A stretch of 64,000 bases of DNA from DASTFP01 sp963744345 (GCA_963744345.1 CAVUTD010000015.1:186001-250000), one strand, 5' to 3'; counted from the stretch's first letter, positions 17,838 through 26,891 are shown. Notes: a model not told the origin generated them from the sequence alone. Translations and numbers: made by a program.

Positions 17838-18374
17838 CTACCTCACGCCAGCCGTCCGCGCCAGGTAAAGGCGCGACAGCGTCACGTAGCGTTCGGCCCA
17901 CCTGCGAATACCGGATTGCTCCTCTTGGCTTAGCGTTTTCTTGACCACAGCGGGTGATCCGAGGACCAACGAGCCAGCTGGGACTTCAGTACCCATTGTC
18001 ACGGTCGCATTGGCTCCGACGATTGAGCGTGCTCCAACCTTGGCTCCATCCAGGATGATCGCTCCCATTCCGATGAGCACTTCGTCTCCTATTTCACAGG
18101 CATGCACGATGGCCTTGTGGCCCACAGTCACCCACTCGCCAACGATGGCTGGCAAATCGTCAGCCACGTGAACGACCGAGCCATCCTGCACGTTGGAATG
18201 CCCGCCGATAACGATCGGTGCAATATCACCACGCAACGAACAGCCTGGCCAGACACTCGCTTCCTCGCCAATGGTTACATCCCCTGCGATGAACGCACCC
18301 GGCGCTATAAACGCCGACGAGGCCAAACGCGGTGCGCGGCCCAGAAAGGTCGCAATCTGTTCTTCGAAGTTCAT
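17838..18374 (-). CDS. Gamma carbonic anhydrase family protein (hexapeptide repeat)
   Basis: 178 residues forming a left-handed beta helix. Hexapeptide repeats run from about residue 25 to 140 (GDVTIGEEASVWPGCSLRGD, GSHSN-like VIGGHSNVQDGSVVHV, GHKAIVHACEIGDEVLIGMG). The three metal-binding histidines of gamma-class enzymes are matched by His69 or nearby, His86 and His91 in the motifs VVHV, VGH and IVHAC. The family includes CamH-like enzymes and YrdA-like proteins whose activity is often weak; activity here is not certain. Start ATG 18374; likely cotranscribed with the BFN gene. Confidence 0.88.
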   Translation of the reverse strand: MNFEEQIATFLGRAPRLASSAFIAPGAFIAGDVTIGEEASVWPGCSLRGDIAPIVIGGHSNVQDGSVVHVADDLPAIVGEWVTVGHKAIVHACEIGDEVLIGMGAIILDGAKVGARSIVGANATVTMGTEVPAGSLVLGSPAVVKKTLSQEEQSGIRRWAERYVTLSRLYLARTAGVR

Positions 18375-18533
18375 GGGTGCTATATATGCAGCTGTGTCAA
18401 AACCTGCAACTCAGGGCGAAGTCAGGCTCCGCGGCGCTTTCGCCGGTGAAATGTCTAGTTAAATGGTTGACAGAAAAAACCGATTCAGGGCATCCTCCAA
18501 ACGGCTTCGGTCAAGCCGCAATTCCTTTGCCCA

Positions 18534-18803
18534 ATGAACAAAGTTGAACTCGTATCCTCCGTCCAGAAAACCCTCGGGACCAACAAAGCTGAAGCTGAGC
18601 GCGCGGTGAATGCCGTGATTGATGGCATCAAAACGGGTGTCAAGAAATCCAAGAGCGTTCAACTTATTGGCTTTGGAACCTTCAAAGTTTCCTCGCGCAA
18701 GGCCCGCACCGGCGTGAATCCCAAGACCGGTGAAAAGATTAAGATCAAGGCTTCGAAGACCGTGAAGTTTGTCACCGGCAAATCCTTTAAGGAGCTCGTG
18801 TAG
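18534..18803 (+). CDS. hup: DNA-binding protein HU
   Basis: 89 residues, the standard length of HU/IHF proteins. The N-terminal helices (MNKVELVSSVQKTLGTNKAEA) are followed by the GFGTFKVSSRKARTGVNPKTGEKIKI saddle and DNA-binding beta arm with the conserved Arg and Pro. Acts as a nucleoid protein that bends DNA. It stands alone; a near-consensus TTGACA lies at 18467 but no clear -10 follows. A strong terminator begins 18 bases after the stop. Confidence 0.97.
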   Translation: MNKVELVSSVQKTLGTNKAEAERAVNAVIDGIKTGVKKSKSVQLIGFGTFKVSSRKARTGVNPKTGEKIKIKASKTVKFVTGKSFKELV

Positions 18804-18820
18804 GGATTTCCCCCCGCACC

Positions 18821-18865
18821 GAGAAAACCCGTTTGGCTCCAAGCAAAACGGGTTTTCTCATTTTT
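18821..18865 (+). terminator. Rho-independent terminator of HU gene
   Basis: A perfect 14-bp stem (18821-18834 with 18846-18859, GAGAAAACCCGTTT pairing with AAACGGGTTTTCTC) and an 11-base loop, followed by a run of five T. It lies 18 bases past the HU stop. The A-rich 5' arm means it could also work in the other direction. Confidence 0.93.
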
Positions 18866-18912
18866 AGGTGTTTTAGCTGGAGGAATCGGATAATCATTCA
18901 GTCCCAATCGCT

Positions 18913-19899
18913 ATGAACTCTCCCATCAAAATCGCCGTTACCGGCGCAGCCGGTCAGATCGGATACGCGTTGCTTCCCCGAATTGCCTCGGGCAGTGTTT
19001 TTGGTCCAGATCAGCCCGTCGAACTCCAATTAATCGAAATCCCGCCGGCACTCAAGGCCCTCGAGGGCGTGGTGATGGAATTGCATGATTGTGCGTTTCC
19101 GCTCTTGCATCATGTGATTGCCACGGCGGATCCTGCCGAGGGATTTCGCGCTGTCAATTGGGCGCTGCTCGTTGGAAGTGTGCCCCGTCGGGCGGGTATG
19201 GAACGCAAGGAGTTGCTGGGCATCAACGGGAAAATATTTGTCGAGCAGGGACAGGCGATTGCCAAACACGCAGCATCCGATATTCGGGTATTGGTTGTGG
19301 GCAATCCGTGCAACACGAACTGCTTGATCGCTATGAATAATGGCCGAGACGTGCCTTCGGATCGCTGGTTTGCCATGACCCGGCTCGACGAGAATCGCGC
19401 GAAGACTCAGCTTGCGCTCAAGGCTGGTTCGCACTGGAGGCATGTCAGCAACGTCGCGATATGGGGCAACCATTCCAGTACCCTTTACCCGGATTTTTAC
19501 AATGCCCGGATTGAAGGCAAACCCGCTACTGAGGTGATTGATGATCGCGAATGGCTCGAAACAACCTTCATCAAGAACGTGCAGCAGCGCGGCGCGGCGA
19601 TCATCCAGGCGCGCGGACTTTCCTCTGCCAAATCGGCGGCGCACGGCGCGGTTGAGTCCGTCAACTCACTTGTTAACGCGACACCTGGAGAAGATTGGCA
19701 TAGCGTGGCGCTTTGTTCAGACGGCAGTTATGGGATCGAAAAAGGGTTGATCTGTTCGTTTCCCACGCGCTCGGACGGTTCCAGCATCAGCATCGTCCAA
19801 GACGTCGCTCTCAATGAGTTCGCCAAGGCAAAAGTGGAGGCCAGTGTCAACGAGTTGAAGGAAGAACGAGGAATGGTCGCAGACCTGCTGCGATCCTAA
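18913..19899 (+). CDS. mdh: Malate dehydrogenase
   Basis: 328 residues of the MDH type 2 group (cytosolic-like, NAD-dependent). Rossmann motif TGAAGQIGYAL at residues 9-19; LVGSVPRRAGMERKELL in the substrate loop; GNPCNTN; MTRLDENRA with the substrate-binding Arg; and AIWGNHSSTLYPDF with the catalytic His. It converts malate to oxaloacetate in the TCA cycle. The start matches the family; TGGAGGAATCGG lies upstream but is far from the ATG. It is convergent with the glycosyltransferase gene at its 3' end, with 41 bases between. Confidence 0.97.
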   Translation: MNSPIKIAVTGAAGQIGYALLPRIASGSVFGPDQPVELQLIEIPPALKALEGVVMELHDCAFPLLHHVIATADPAEGFRAVNWALLVGSVPRRAGMERKELLGINGKIFVEQGQAIAKHAASDIRVLVVGNPCNTNCLIAMNNGRDVPSDRWFAMTRLDENRAKTQLALKAGSHWRHVSNVAIWGNHSSTLYPDFYNARIEGKPATEVIDDREWLETTFIKNVQQRGAAIIQARGLSSAKSAAHGAVESVNSLVNATPGEDWHSVALCSDGSYGIEKGLICSFPTRSDGSSISIVQDVALNEFAKAKVEASVNELKEERGMVADLLRS

Positions 19900-19940
19900 G
19901 ATCCAGCAAAGCGCTAAGAAGATAGCGACTCTCCCGATCT

Positions 19941-20930
19941 TCAAGACGGAGCGTCGCCTTCTTGAACGACGTGCTTGGCGAATCGGGCAATCTGACGGAT
20001 ATCGTGGTTTTCCGGCGACCGGACCTCGGTTAGCGAAGGAGCCAGAAGTTGCTGCCTGCGGATTTCGCCGCCCTGCCATATCCAAGCTTCTTCGCTGAAT
20101 GGACCGACCGATCTGGGATCGCTCCAGGTATGGATCGAAAGCATCCGCGCTTTCATGGCAGCGGCGATGTGCATCGGTCCGCTGTCTACGCTGACGACAA
20201 AAGTCGCGGCACCAATCAACCAGATGATCTGTCGAATCGTCGTGAGGTTAAGAAGGTTGATCGTATTGGTCGGCAATTCTTGCCGCAGGTCTCCGAGGCC
20301 TATGAGCACTACGGTTACCGGCTCAACGACACGACAAAATTCCACGACGTGTTCGTGTCGGAGCGACTTGGCTTCTCCACGAGCGAATGGATGGAAAAGG
20401 ATAAACGCGCCGCTTTCAAAAGAGGCGTCAAATGGCGTTCCCGAAGGCAGCCGAAACACCGGATCGGTAACTCGGGGGAGGCCGAGGGTCTCCAAAGTGC
20501 GTAGATACCTGCGCACTGAATGTTCCCCGCGGTAAACCGGCGTGATTTCGTCATAGAACCACCTGGCGCCTTCGCGTGCATCAGCCAACCCAATGCTTCG
20601 GCGTGCGCGGCTGAAACGGCCCATCAACGCGCTCCGAAGCAAGCCTTGCAAATCGAGGGCCACGTCAGGTCGCAGCATTTCCCTCAGCCGAAACAACCAG
20701 GGAACGGACCGAAGCATTCCCGTGACGCCGCGAAATTTCTCGCGAGGAAATGTGATCGTGGCATCAATCACGGGGTTGTCCGTCAGGAGAGATTCCCACC
20801 GCTTGTCCACGAGCCATGTGATTTTTGTATCAGGCAAAAATTGCTTCAGCGCAGCTGCACAGGGAAGGGCGTTGATGATGTCCCCGATCGAGCCGGGCTT
20901 AATGAGAAGAAGCGTCTTCAGTGGCGCCAA
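19941..20930 (-). CDS. Glycosyltransferase family 9 (heptosyltransferase-like)
   Basis: About 329 residues. Opens LKTLLLIKPGSIGDIINALP, the GT9 N-terminal strand and GD-x-x-x-x-P motif; the C-terminal half holds ILFHPFARGEAKSL and the family signature VVSVDSGPMHIAAAM. GT9 enzymes add ADP-heptose or related sugars to lipopolysaccharide core. I propose TTG 20930, 17 bases after the upstream stop, because nothing before it resembles the family; the start is the weakest part of the call. It is the last gene of the tmk-to-GT9 minus-strand cluster and suggests an LPS-type outer membrane. Confidence 0.88.
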   Translation of the reverse strand: MAPLKTLLLIKPGSIGDIINALPCAAALKQFLPDTKITWLVDKRWESLLTDNPVIDATITFPREKFRGVTGMLRSVPWLFRLREMLRPDVALDLQGLLRSALMGRFSRARRSIGLADAREGARWFYDEITPVYRGEHSVRRYLRTLETLGLPRVTDPVFRLPSGTPFDASFESGAFILFHPFARGEAKSLRHEHVVEFCRVVEPVTVVLIGLGDLRQELPTNTINLLNLTTIRQIIWLIGAATFVVSVDSGPMHIAAAMKARMLSIHTWSDPRSVGPFSEEAWIWQGGEIRRQQLLAPSLTEVRSPENHDIRQIARFAKHVVQEGDAPS

Positions 20931-20947
20931 ACGGGTGCGTGAAAGTC

Positions 20948-21670
20948 TCAGCGTCCCAGGGCGAGACGTTCGGCCAGCCTGCGAGGAAGTCCTGCCGCGA
21001 TGATGCCCTTCTGGGCAGCGTCCAAGTTGTACTCGATTCGGCGTAGTTGGACCTCGTTGCTGCTGGTGTCGTAGATGCAGTAGGCGGCACGCCAATCTCC
21101 ATCGCGCGGTTGTCCGACACTGCCGACATTAATTAGGTATTTTTTGCCTTTTTGCAGCGCAAGAACGTCCAGTGGCAGGATTCTCACGCTACCGTCACGA
21201 ACATAGGCTTTGGGAGAATGGGTGTGGCCGATGAAGCACACGGAGGTATGTTGATAGTTAAAACTGGCCGCTGCATCGAGCTGATTGAACACGTAGCCCC
21301 ATTTGTGCGGCGTGTCTAAGGTCGCGTGAACGACGGTGAAGTCCCGCACCTGACGTTGAAGCCGCAGTGAGCGCAGCCAGTGTTTCTCGTCGTGCGAAAG
21401 CCGCGCGCGAGTCCAGTTGATCGCTTCCTCGGCCAGAGCATTAAAACTCTCCTGATCGCCGACCATGGAAGCTTGCTCATCGTGGTTGCCCTTGACAGCG
21501 GGGCAATCGAGCTTGCGCACCATCTCGATACATTCCTGGGGAAATGCGTTATAGCCAACGATATCGCCCATGCAAACGTGATGAGAGCACATATGTGCCT
21601 GGGCGTCTGCCAGGATGACTTCCAACGCGTGATAGTTGGCATGAATGTCGCCAAATATTGCGAAGCGCAT
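20948..21670 (-). CDS. Metallophosphoesterase (calcineurin-like, YfcE/MJ0936 type)
   Basis: 240 residues. All five metal-binding motifs are in place: GDIHAN (residue ~8), GDIVGYNA, GNHD, VVHATLD and GHTHSP, then NVGSVGQPRDGDWRA near the C terminus. The family hydrolyses phosphodiesters or phosphoproteins with two metal ions. Start ATG 21670 begins the fold directly. It sits between a helical-repeat membrane protein and a GT9 gene, in the same orientation and with small gaps, so it is probably one operon. The substrate is unknown. Confidence 0.92.
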   Translation of the reverse strand: MRFAIFGDIHANYHALEVILADAQAHMCSHHVCMGDIVGYNAFPQECIEMVRKLDCPAVKGNHDEQASMVGDQESFNALAEEAINWTRARLSHDEKHWLRSLRLQRQVRDFTVVHATLDTPHKWGYVFNQLDAAASFNYQHTSVCFIGHTHSPKAYVRDGSVRILPLDVLALQKGKKYLINVGSVGQPRDGDWRAAYCIYDTSSNEVQLRRIEYNLDAAQKGIIAAGLPRRLAERLALGR

Positions 21671-21688
21671 GGGAAAGGAAGGTAATGC

Positions 21689-22447
21689 TTAACGGTTTGC
21701 GGACTCTATGCGCTCCGCCTGAGGAACATCCAGTTTCTTTTCAAGTTCCTGCAGCGTCGTGATCAGAGTAGGTTTTCGTTGACCGGGGTCTTCATGATGA
21801 ATTCGCTTCAAGATCTCATACGCCATCTTCTCCCGCCCGGGGCACTTTGCGAGCTCGTAGCCGGCGAGGCGCCGAAGGTACGGTGGCGCATCGCGAAGGG
21901 AAGAAGCTTTCAGGAACGCGTCGCCCGCACCGCAATGATCTTCAAATTTGTCTCGCAGCAAAATGCCCAGACTTCTGTAAAGGAAAAAGCTCTCGGGATT
22001 GTTCTTGATGCCGCGCTCCAGATAGTGGCGGCCTAACGTGAAATACTGACGTTGCTGGCGAATGCGGAGAGGTTCGCTGGGTTGCAAAGGGTTTCGCAAC
22101 GCGGCGGCGCTTGCGTTCCAGGCCATGTGCCATGCGGCCAGATCCCAATAAAGCAACGAGCGAGGCTGAAGGGTCGTCACCGTATCGAACAAAGCCACCA
22201 TGCGCCCCCACTCAGTGCGCTCCCACGCGTTGTGAGCTTTCAACCAGAGCAAGGCGGCAACCGGGGAACGGAAGCCGCTCAAGGCGGCCAAAAAGCCCAT
22301 CTGTCCGATTCTTTCACGGAGTTCGACGGTGATTCGAGAATTGCGCAAACCGGCTTGCCCTTGCGCCGCATCGAGGGACTTTTCGACAGGCATCTTGATG
22401 CTTCCAAAAATAAAAAGGAGGACGATCGCGATGGCCGGACGAATCAT
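21689..22447 (-). CDS. Membrane-anchored helical-repeat protein coupled to ABC-2 permease
   Basis: 252 residues. An N-terminal hydrophobic segment (IAIVLLFIFGSI) is an uncleaved anchor or signal, followed by an all-helical domain with TPR-like pairs (FFLYRSLGILLRDKF, GDAFLKASSL, RRLAGYELAKCPGREKMAYEILKRI). The start ATG overlaps the permease stop (22444-22447) as ATGA, so the two are translated together. I do not recognise the family; the linkage suggests it assists the permease on the periplasmic side. Confidence 0.75.
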   Translation of the reverse strand: MIRPAIAIVLLFIFGSIKMPVEKSLDAAQGQAGLRNSRITVELRERIGQMGFLAALSGFRSPVAALLWLKAHNAWERTEWGRMVALFDTVTTLQPRSLLYWDLAAWHMAWNASAAALRNPLQPSEPLRIRQQRQYFTLGRHYLERGIKNNPESFFLYRSLGILLRDKFEDHCGAGDAFLKASSLRDAPPYLRRLAGYELAKCPGREKMAYEILKRIHHEDPGQRKPTLITTLQELEKKLDVPQAERIESANR

Positions 22448-23304
22448 AGCTCACGTCCCGAAAAGATGAACGCGGCCACCGCGAAGTACACAGCCACGTA
22501 AGCCCATCCCATGGCGAAAGTGCCAAGAAAAATGTTTAGAGGAATCGGAGCTCCGGCAATAACGTCGTCCGCGAGATTGAAGGATTGAAGGTCTGGGAAG
22601 AGAAGAGCGGTTAGGCCGAGCGGGATGCGCGTCCACCAGTTGCTCTCGGTGCCTTGCAGCCAGTAATCGCGCGCGGTGGACTGAAGGTGTCCGATGAAAT
22701 AGATGGCGGCAGCGATCATGATCGTGAAGAGAGAGGAGGTTGCGAAGCTGGAAATCAGGAGGGTAAGTGACGCCAGCACCGCGGATTTCACAAAAATGAT
22801 GAGAATCCCCGGGACCAGACTGCTATTGAAGGTGGCGTCGGCAATTGCTTTGAGGGCGGGCGCCAGCTCTTCGATGGGAGCGTCAGCCAATAGCGTGCGA
22901 GTCTCGGAAAGAACGGCATGTTCGCGCAGCCAAAGGACGAGGCAGAAGACCCCGCTCATGAGAAGGGTAAAAAGAAAGAGCAGCCCGATGATCCCCACGA
23001 GCTTCCCGAGCAGATAAGCAAACCGTGGAATCGGCTTGGAAAGAATATTGTAAATTGTCCGCTCCTCGAGATCCTTAGGTAGGAAATTTGCCGTCGCAAG
23101 GATGGCGAGCAGCGAGGTGAAAACTGACATGGCTCCCAAACAGACGTCCTTGAGCATCTGAAACTCCTCCTGAAAGGTCAGCCGCCCCAAAAAGATCGAG
23201 CTGCCGATGGCGCCAAGCGCGAAAACGAGGACGATGTAGAAGATTTTCTGTCGGATGAGGTCGGTGAAGGTGTTCCGGGCGATTGCAGCGATCTGAATGG
23301 TCAT
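22444..23304 (-). CDS. ABC-2 type transporter permease without a neighbouring ATPase
   Basis: 286 residues with six hydrophobic segments, arranged as one near the N terminus (KIFYIVLVFALGAIG) and the rest after residue ~65. NFLPKDLEERTIYNILSKPIPR is the typical cytoplasmic coupling segment of ABC-2 (NosY/YhaP-like) permeases. The start ATG 23304 overlaps the proB stop as ATGA. A partner ATPase would be expected next to it but none lies in the cluster. Exported substrate unknown. An extra ~44 residues upstream in frame lie inside proB and are not used. Confidence 0.88.
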   Translation of the reverse strand: MTIQIAAIARNTFTDLIRQKIFYIVLVFALGAIGSSIFLGRLTFQEEFQMLKDVCLGAMSVFTSLLAILATANFLPKDLEERTIYNILSKPIPRFAYLLGKLVGIIGLLFLFTLLMSGVFCLVLWLREHAVLSETRTLLADAPIEELAPALKAIADATFNSSLVPGILIIFVKSAVLASLTLLISSFATSSLFTIMIAAAIYFIGHLQSTARDYWLQGTESNWWTRIPLGLTALLFPDLQSFNLADDVIAGAPIPLNIFLGTFAMGWAYVAVYFAVAAFIFSGREL

Positions 23305-24098
23305 GGTGGCATTCGAACCCGGATCTTCTGCTTGAAACGGCGGTTTCCCGGGACCACGAAACGCGTGCCGACGTTCTTTCCTTGCAGAGCGGCCGCAATC
23401 TGACCCGCTTTGCGTCCATCCAGAATGCAGGTGCAAATGCCGTGGGAAATGGCGAAATCGACGGCCTGCAACTTGGCGCGCATTCCCCCAACGGACATCT
23501 CCCCGGTTTCGGGCCGCACGTGCTGAAGGACTTCCGAGATATTTTCGGCCACCGCGATGCGGCGCCCCTCTGAATCGCTTAATCCATCCGAAGAGGTGAG
23601 GAGAAGCAAAATCTCAGCGTGAACGAGTTGGGCAACCTCAGCTGAGAGGCGATCGTTATCGCCAACCCGAAGCTCCTCGACCGCCACGGTGTCGTTTTCG
23701 TTGATGATCGGGACAATATTGCCAGCTTCGAGGATTCTCTCAATGGTGTTGAACGCGTTCTGACGACGCATTCGGCTGTCGATGTCGTCATGCGTGAGCA
23801 GGAGTTGAGCAACGATTAAGCCGTGACGCCGAAAGGCGCTTGCGTACATACGCATGAGCTCCGGCTGACCGGCTGCGGCGCAAGCTTGCTTCGCGGACAG
23901 GTCCTCGGGACGGTGGTCGAGTCCCAGCATGTGGACGCCGGCGGCAATCGCAGCGCTACTGACGATCACGCAGGAATGCCCTGCCTTGACCAGGAGAGAG
24001 ATCTCCGAAGCGATGTGACGAAATTGGCTGGCATCCAGCGCGCGACCCGCGGATCGCGACAGGGTGCCAGTTCCAAATTTGAGGACGATGCGAGCCAT
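23301..24098 (-). CDS. proB: Glutamate 5-kinase
   Basis: 265 residues of the amino acid kinase fold, without the C-terminal PUA domain found in longer versions. IVLKFGTGTLSR (P-loop-like phosphate site), VSSAAIAAG, GQPELMRMY, NENDTVAVEELRVGDNDRLSA (substrate and ATP binding) and GGMRAKLQA are present. It catalyses the first step of proline synthesis. proA is not nearby. It is coupled to the ABC-2 permease by a 4-base overlap and lies 78 bases after holB, so expression may be shared. Confidence 0.94.
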   Translation of the reverse strand: MARIVLKFGTGTLSRSAGRALDASQFRHIASEISLLVKAGHSCVIVSSAAIAAGVHMLGLDHRPEDLSAKQACAAAGQPELMRMYASAFRRHGLIVAQLLLTHDDIDSRMRRQNAFNTIERILEAGNIVPIINENDTVAVEELRVGDNDRLSAEVAQLVHAEILLLLTSSDGLSDSEGRRIAVAENISEVLQHVRPETGEMSVGGMRAKLQAVDFAISHGICTCILDGRKAGQIAAALQGKNVGTRFVVPGNRRFKQKIRVRMPP

Positions 24099-24176
24099 CG
24101 GAAAAATCGAAAAGTTCTTTCCGTTAGCCCTTCAAGGTTCAACGCTCAAGCCTGGAGTGCCCCCGGCGCACTAAAG

Positions 24177-25169
24177 TTACTCTTTAAAAGTGAAGTGTTC
24201 GGCGCGGCGCGGGTGGTGAGTGATCATCTCAAGAAATCCCGCCTCCAAAGCCAGAGGTTCGTTAACGCCGACAACGAGGAGGCGTCGCAAGGATTCGAGC
24301 GCATCCATCCTGCGCAGCAGATCTTGCGGCGAAATTTTCTCAGCCAAAGCCTTCACCACCGGATGCTCGGTTGGGTAGCCGTGTTGCACTCGCAGGGCCG
24401 CTCCGAAGGCATCGACCACGATTTGTAAGATGCGTTCGCGCTCCCGAAGCGCATCGGCTTCAACCATGGCCTTGATCTGCGCGGTGCGCCCTTCAAGCCA
24501 GAGCGAGTCATCGCACGCCTGCTTGTAACGCGAAGTCTCCTGGCGAAGCATGCTCTCGTGCTGAGAAGAGATCTTCTCCCGCAGGCCCGTGAGGATATTC
24601 TGGAGAGTCCGTGTAAAGCGGAAAGCTTCCGCTACTCCTGGTTTGGTCTCCGCCAGAAGGGCCTCCGCAAGCGCGTCAAGGATAATCCCTTCCTCAGTTG
24701 AGGGTGGGTGCTCAACGGTCTGCAGGAGGGGTGTCTCAAGGCAGCGCGAACGAATGGTCTCCAAAATTCCCTTAGGGTTCGCGCTGAGAAGGAGGATGAG
24801 CGAGCGTGCAGGCGGTTCCTCCAGAGTCTTCAAGAATGCATTCGCTGCCTGCGGCTGCAGGCGGTCAGCGTCATGAATGATCGCGACCTTGCTTCGGGCG
24901 AGAAGAGGCTTGCGCTGAATGGAGTGCTCAAGTTCGCGCATCTGACCGATAACGATTCGCCGGGATTTTGACTCGGGCTGCACACTATGCACGTCGGGAT
25001 GAGCCAGGATGCCTTCCGCCGGGCGCTCCAAAACGAGGCCGGCGAGTTCCATGGCCAGCCAAGTCTTCCCGCTTCCACCTGCCCCGGTGAGAAGGTAAGC
25101 ATGCGCTAGCCGCCCCGCGCGATGGGATGCGCTCAGATGTTCAAACGCCACTTCCCTGGAAAAGGGCAT
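24177..25169 (-). CDS. holB: DNA polymerase III delta-prime subunit-like protein
   Basis: About 330 residues. Walker A TGAGGSGKTW (residue ~27-36), then VAIIHDADRLQPQAANAFLKTLEEPP (Walker B region and sensor) and ETIRSRC (arginine-finger-type SRC motif). The zinc-binding cysteine cluster usual in tau/gamma is absent, as in delta-prime. It loads the sliding clamp with the other clamp-loader subunits. ATG 25169 overlaps the end of tmk by 29 bases; a GTG further upstream would add 37 unlike residues. The C-terminal third is diverged. Confidence 0.87.
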   Translation of the reverse strand: MPFSREVAFEHLSASHRAGRLAHAYLLTGAGGSGKTWLAMELAGLVLERPAEGILAHPDVHSVQPESKSRRIVIGQMRELEHSIQRKPLLARSKVAIIHDADRLQPQAANAFLKTLEEPPARSLILLLSANPKGILETIRSRCLETPLLQTVEHPPSTEEGIILDALAEALLAETKPGVAEAFRFTRTLQNILTGLREKISSQHESMLRQETSRYKQACDDSLWLEGRTAQIKAMVEADALRERERILQIVVDAFGAALRVQHGYPTEHPVVKALAEKISPQDLLRRMDALESLRRLLVVGVNEPLALEAGFLEMITHHPRRAEHFTFKE

Positions 25170-25815
25170 GGAGACAAAGAACCGCCCGAATTTCGCGGGC
25201 GATTTCCGTTTCGGGTTTGGTTGCGTCCAAGAGATGGATACGATCTCCGTGTGTGGCGGCAAGTTCAAGGTATCCTTCACGAACGGCCTGATAAAACGCA
25301 GAAGACTGTTCCTCCATGCGATCGCGGCCCGAAACCGCTCGGCGGATCAGTCTTTCATGCGCCGCCGTCGGATCCATGTCGAGAAGGAAGGTCACATCGG
25401 GGAGTCTTGGTCCCGCGGCAAATTGATTGACTTGCTCGACCAACTCCCGAGGGAGCTTGCGCGCCACGCCCTGGTACACCGTCGTCGAATCCAAGAAGCG
25501 GTCCGAAATAACAATCTCGCCACTCTCGAGGGCCGGAACAATGACCTGACGCACGAGTTGAGCTCGGCTGGCGGCAAAGAGCAGCAGTTCGGTTTGGGGG
25601 ACCATCGCATACCCCACGGCCGCGTGTTGCAGCAAGTGCCGAATGCTCTCCCCAATCGGCGTTCCGCCCGGTTCGCGGACCACGAGCGCGGTTTTGCCTT
25701 TGGTCGTGAGCCATTCCATAAGCAGATGGATTTGGGTGCTCTTGCCGCATCCCTCAGTGCCCTCGAAGCTAATGAAGAAACCTGTTTGACTGAGGTTGGC
25801 CATCGCGGAGATCAT
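25141..25815 (-). CDS. tmk: Thymidylate kinase
   Basis: 224 residues. P loop EGTEGCGKST (about 19-28), VVREPGGTPIGE, the DR motif VISDRFLDSTTVYQG, the LDMDP strand, and a lid RAVSGRDRMEEQ. It phosphorylates dTMP to dTDP. Start could be ATG 25815 or ATG 25803 (MANLSQTG), which lies nearer the fold. It precedes holB as in many bacteria and is divergent from the dehydrogenase gene, with starts about 8 bases apart, so one or both promoters lie within the opposite coding region. Confidence 0.96.
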   Translation of the reverse strand: MISAMANLSQTGFFISFEGTEGCGKSTQIHLLMEWLTTKGKTALVVREPGGTPIGESIRHLLQHAAVGYAMVPQTELLLFAASRAQLVRQVIVPALESGEIVISDRFLDSTTVYQGVARKLPRELVEQVNQFAAGPRLPDVTFLLDMDPTAAHERLIRRAVSGRDRMEEQSSAFYQAVREGYLELAATHGDRIHLLDATKPETEIAREIRAVLCLHALFQGSGV

Positions 25816-25823
25816 GAGTCTTG

Positions 25824-26891
25824 ATGACCAAGACTTCCGTGCAAAGCAGGAAAATGTGTTTCGTCGAAGTTGAAGAGGAAGCGAAAAGTTTTTTCGAGCA
25901 GGCTTTTCAAGAACACGAAGTGCGCTTTGTTGATCGTCTCAATGCGGTTGCCGAGGATGTTGAAGTGTTATCCGTTTTCATCGGCGAAAGAGTTGGTGCC
26001 CCTTTTCTGGACGCGCATCCTCTCATTCGCTTGATAGCCACTCGTTCCACGGGATGCGACCATATCGATCTGGATGCATGCGCGAGCCGGCAGGTCACCG
26101 TGGCCAATGTTTCCAACTATGGGGAGAACACGGTGGCCGAACACACCTTCGCGCTTGTCCTGGCACTCTCTCGACGCCTCAGAGATTCGGAGCAGGCTGT
26201 GCGGACTGGACGTTTCAGCCGGGAGCGCTTGCGCGGTTTCGATTTGCGCGACAGGACCCTCGGGGTGATCGGAGCCGGACGCGTCGGCCTCCATGTCGTC
26301 CGCATTGGAATCGGTTTCGGAATGAAAGTCATCGCCTACGACGCGCAGCCGCATCCCTTTTACAGTGAGTTGCTCGACTTCCGCTATGTTTCCTTTGAAC
26401 AACTGCTGCGCGAGTCTGATGTGATCACTTTGCATGTTCCCTTGACTTCCACAACCCGCCATATGATCAATCGCGAAGCGCTTGCGCTCTGCCGGCCCGG
26501 GTTGCTCCTCATTAATACTGCACGCGGAGCGCTGGTCGACTCCGCGGCCGCCATCGAAGCTCTTGACGCAGGCAAAGTTGCCGGATTGGGACTTGACGTG
26601 CTCGAGGATGAACGCGTCTTCCGCGGTGGAGCGACCAAAATCCTTGGCGAGAAGATCGCTGAGCGCGTGCGCAGCGCGGCCGCTCCCGTCCCGAGAGAGG
26701 CATCCGCTAAACGCGTCGCGGAGTTTTCCAAGCTCGTCACTCAAAATCAGCTGCTGAATCGACCACAGGTCGTTCTTACTCCACATGTCGCCTTCAACAG
26801 CCACGAGGCCCTGGAGCGTCTCAGTCGATTCACCGTTGAGAATATCAGGCGCTACATCCAAGGCCAGCCGCTTACTGACTGCTGCACATGA
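25824..26891 (+). CDS. D-2-hydroxyacid dehydrogenase family protein
   Basis: About 355 residues. N-terminal substrate domain with LIATRSTGCDHIDLDAC (catalytic Arg region), then the NAD-binding domain with LGVIGAGRVGLHV (about 150-162), HVPLTSTT, NTARGALVD, GLGLDVLEDE (catalytic Glu) and VVLTPHVAFNS (catalytic His). The best fit is the D-lactate/2-hydroxyacid dehydrogenase group. The start could be ATG 25824 or ATG 25854 (MCFVEVEEE), the latter having an AGGA just upstream. Its stop overlaps the next start as ATGA. A lactate role alongside lutABC (far away in the window) is only a thought. Confidence 0.92.
   Translation: MTKTSVQSRKMCFVEVEEEAKSFFEQAFQEHEVRFVDRLNAVAEDVEVLSVFIGERVGAPFLDAHPLIRLIATRSTGCDHIDLDACASRQVTVANVSNYGENTVAEHTFALVLALSRRLRDSEQAVRTGRFSRERLRGFDLRDRTLGVIGAGRVGLHVVRIGIGFGMKVIAYDAQPHPFYSELLDFRYVSFEQLLRESDVITLHVPLTSTTRHMINREALALCRPGLLLINTARGALVDSAAAIEALDAGKVAGLGLDVLEDERVFRGGATKILGEKIAERVRSAAAPVPREASAKRVAEFSKLVTQNQLLNRPQVVLTPHVAFNSHEALERLSRFTVENIRRYIQGQPLTDCCT

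Noticed and set aside
18467..18495. Sigma-70 promoter for HU
   Set aside because: TTGACA is present at 18467 but no acceptable -10 box lies 16-18 bases downstream.
25968..26861. A 297-codon minus-strand frame over the dehydrogenase gene
   Set aside because: The plus frame carries all dehydrogenase motifs; this is a shadow.
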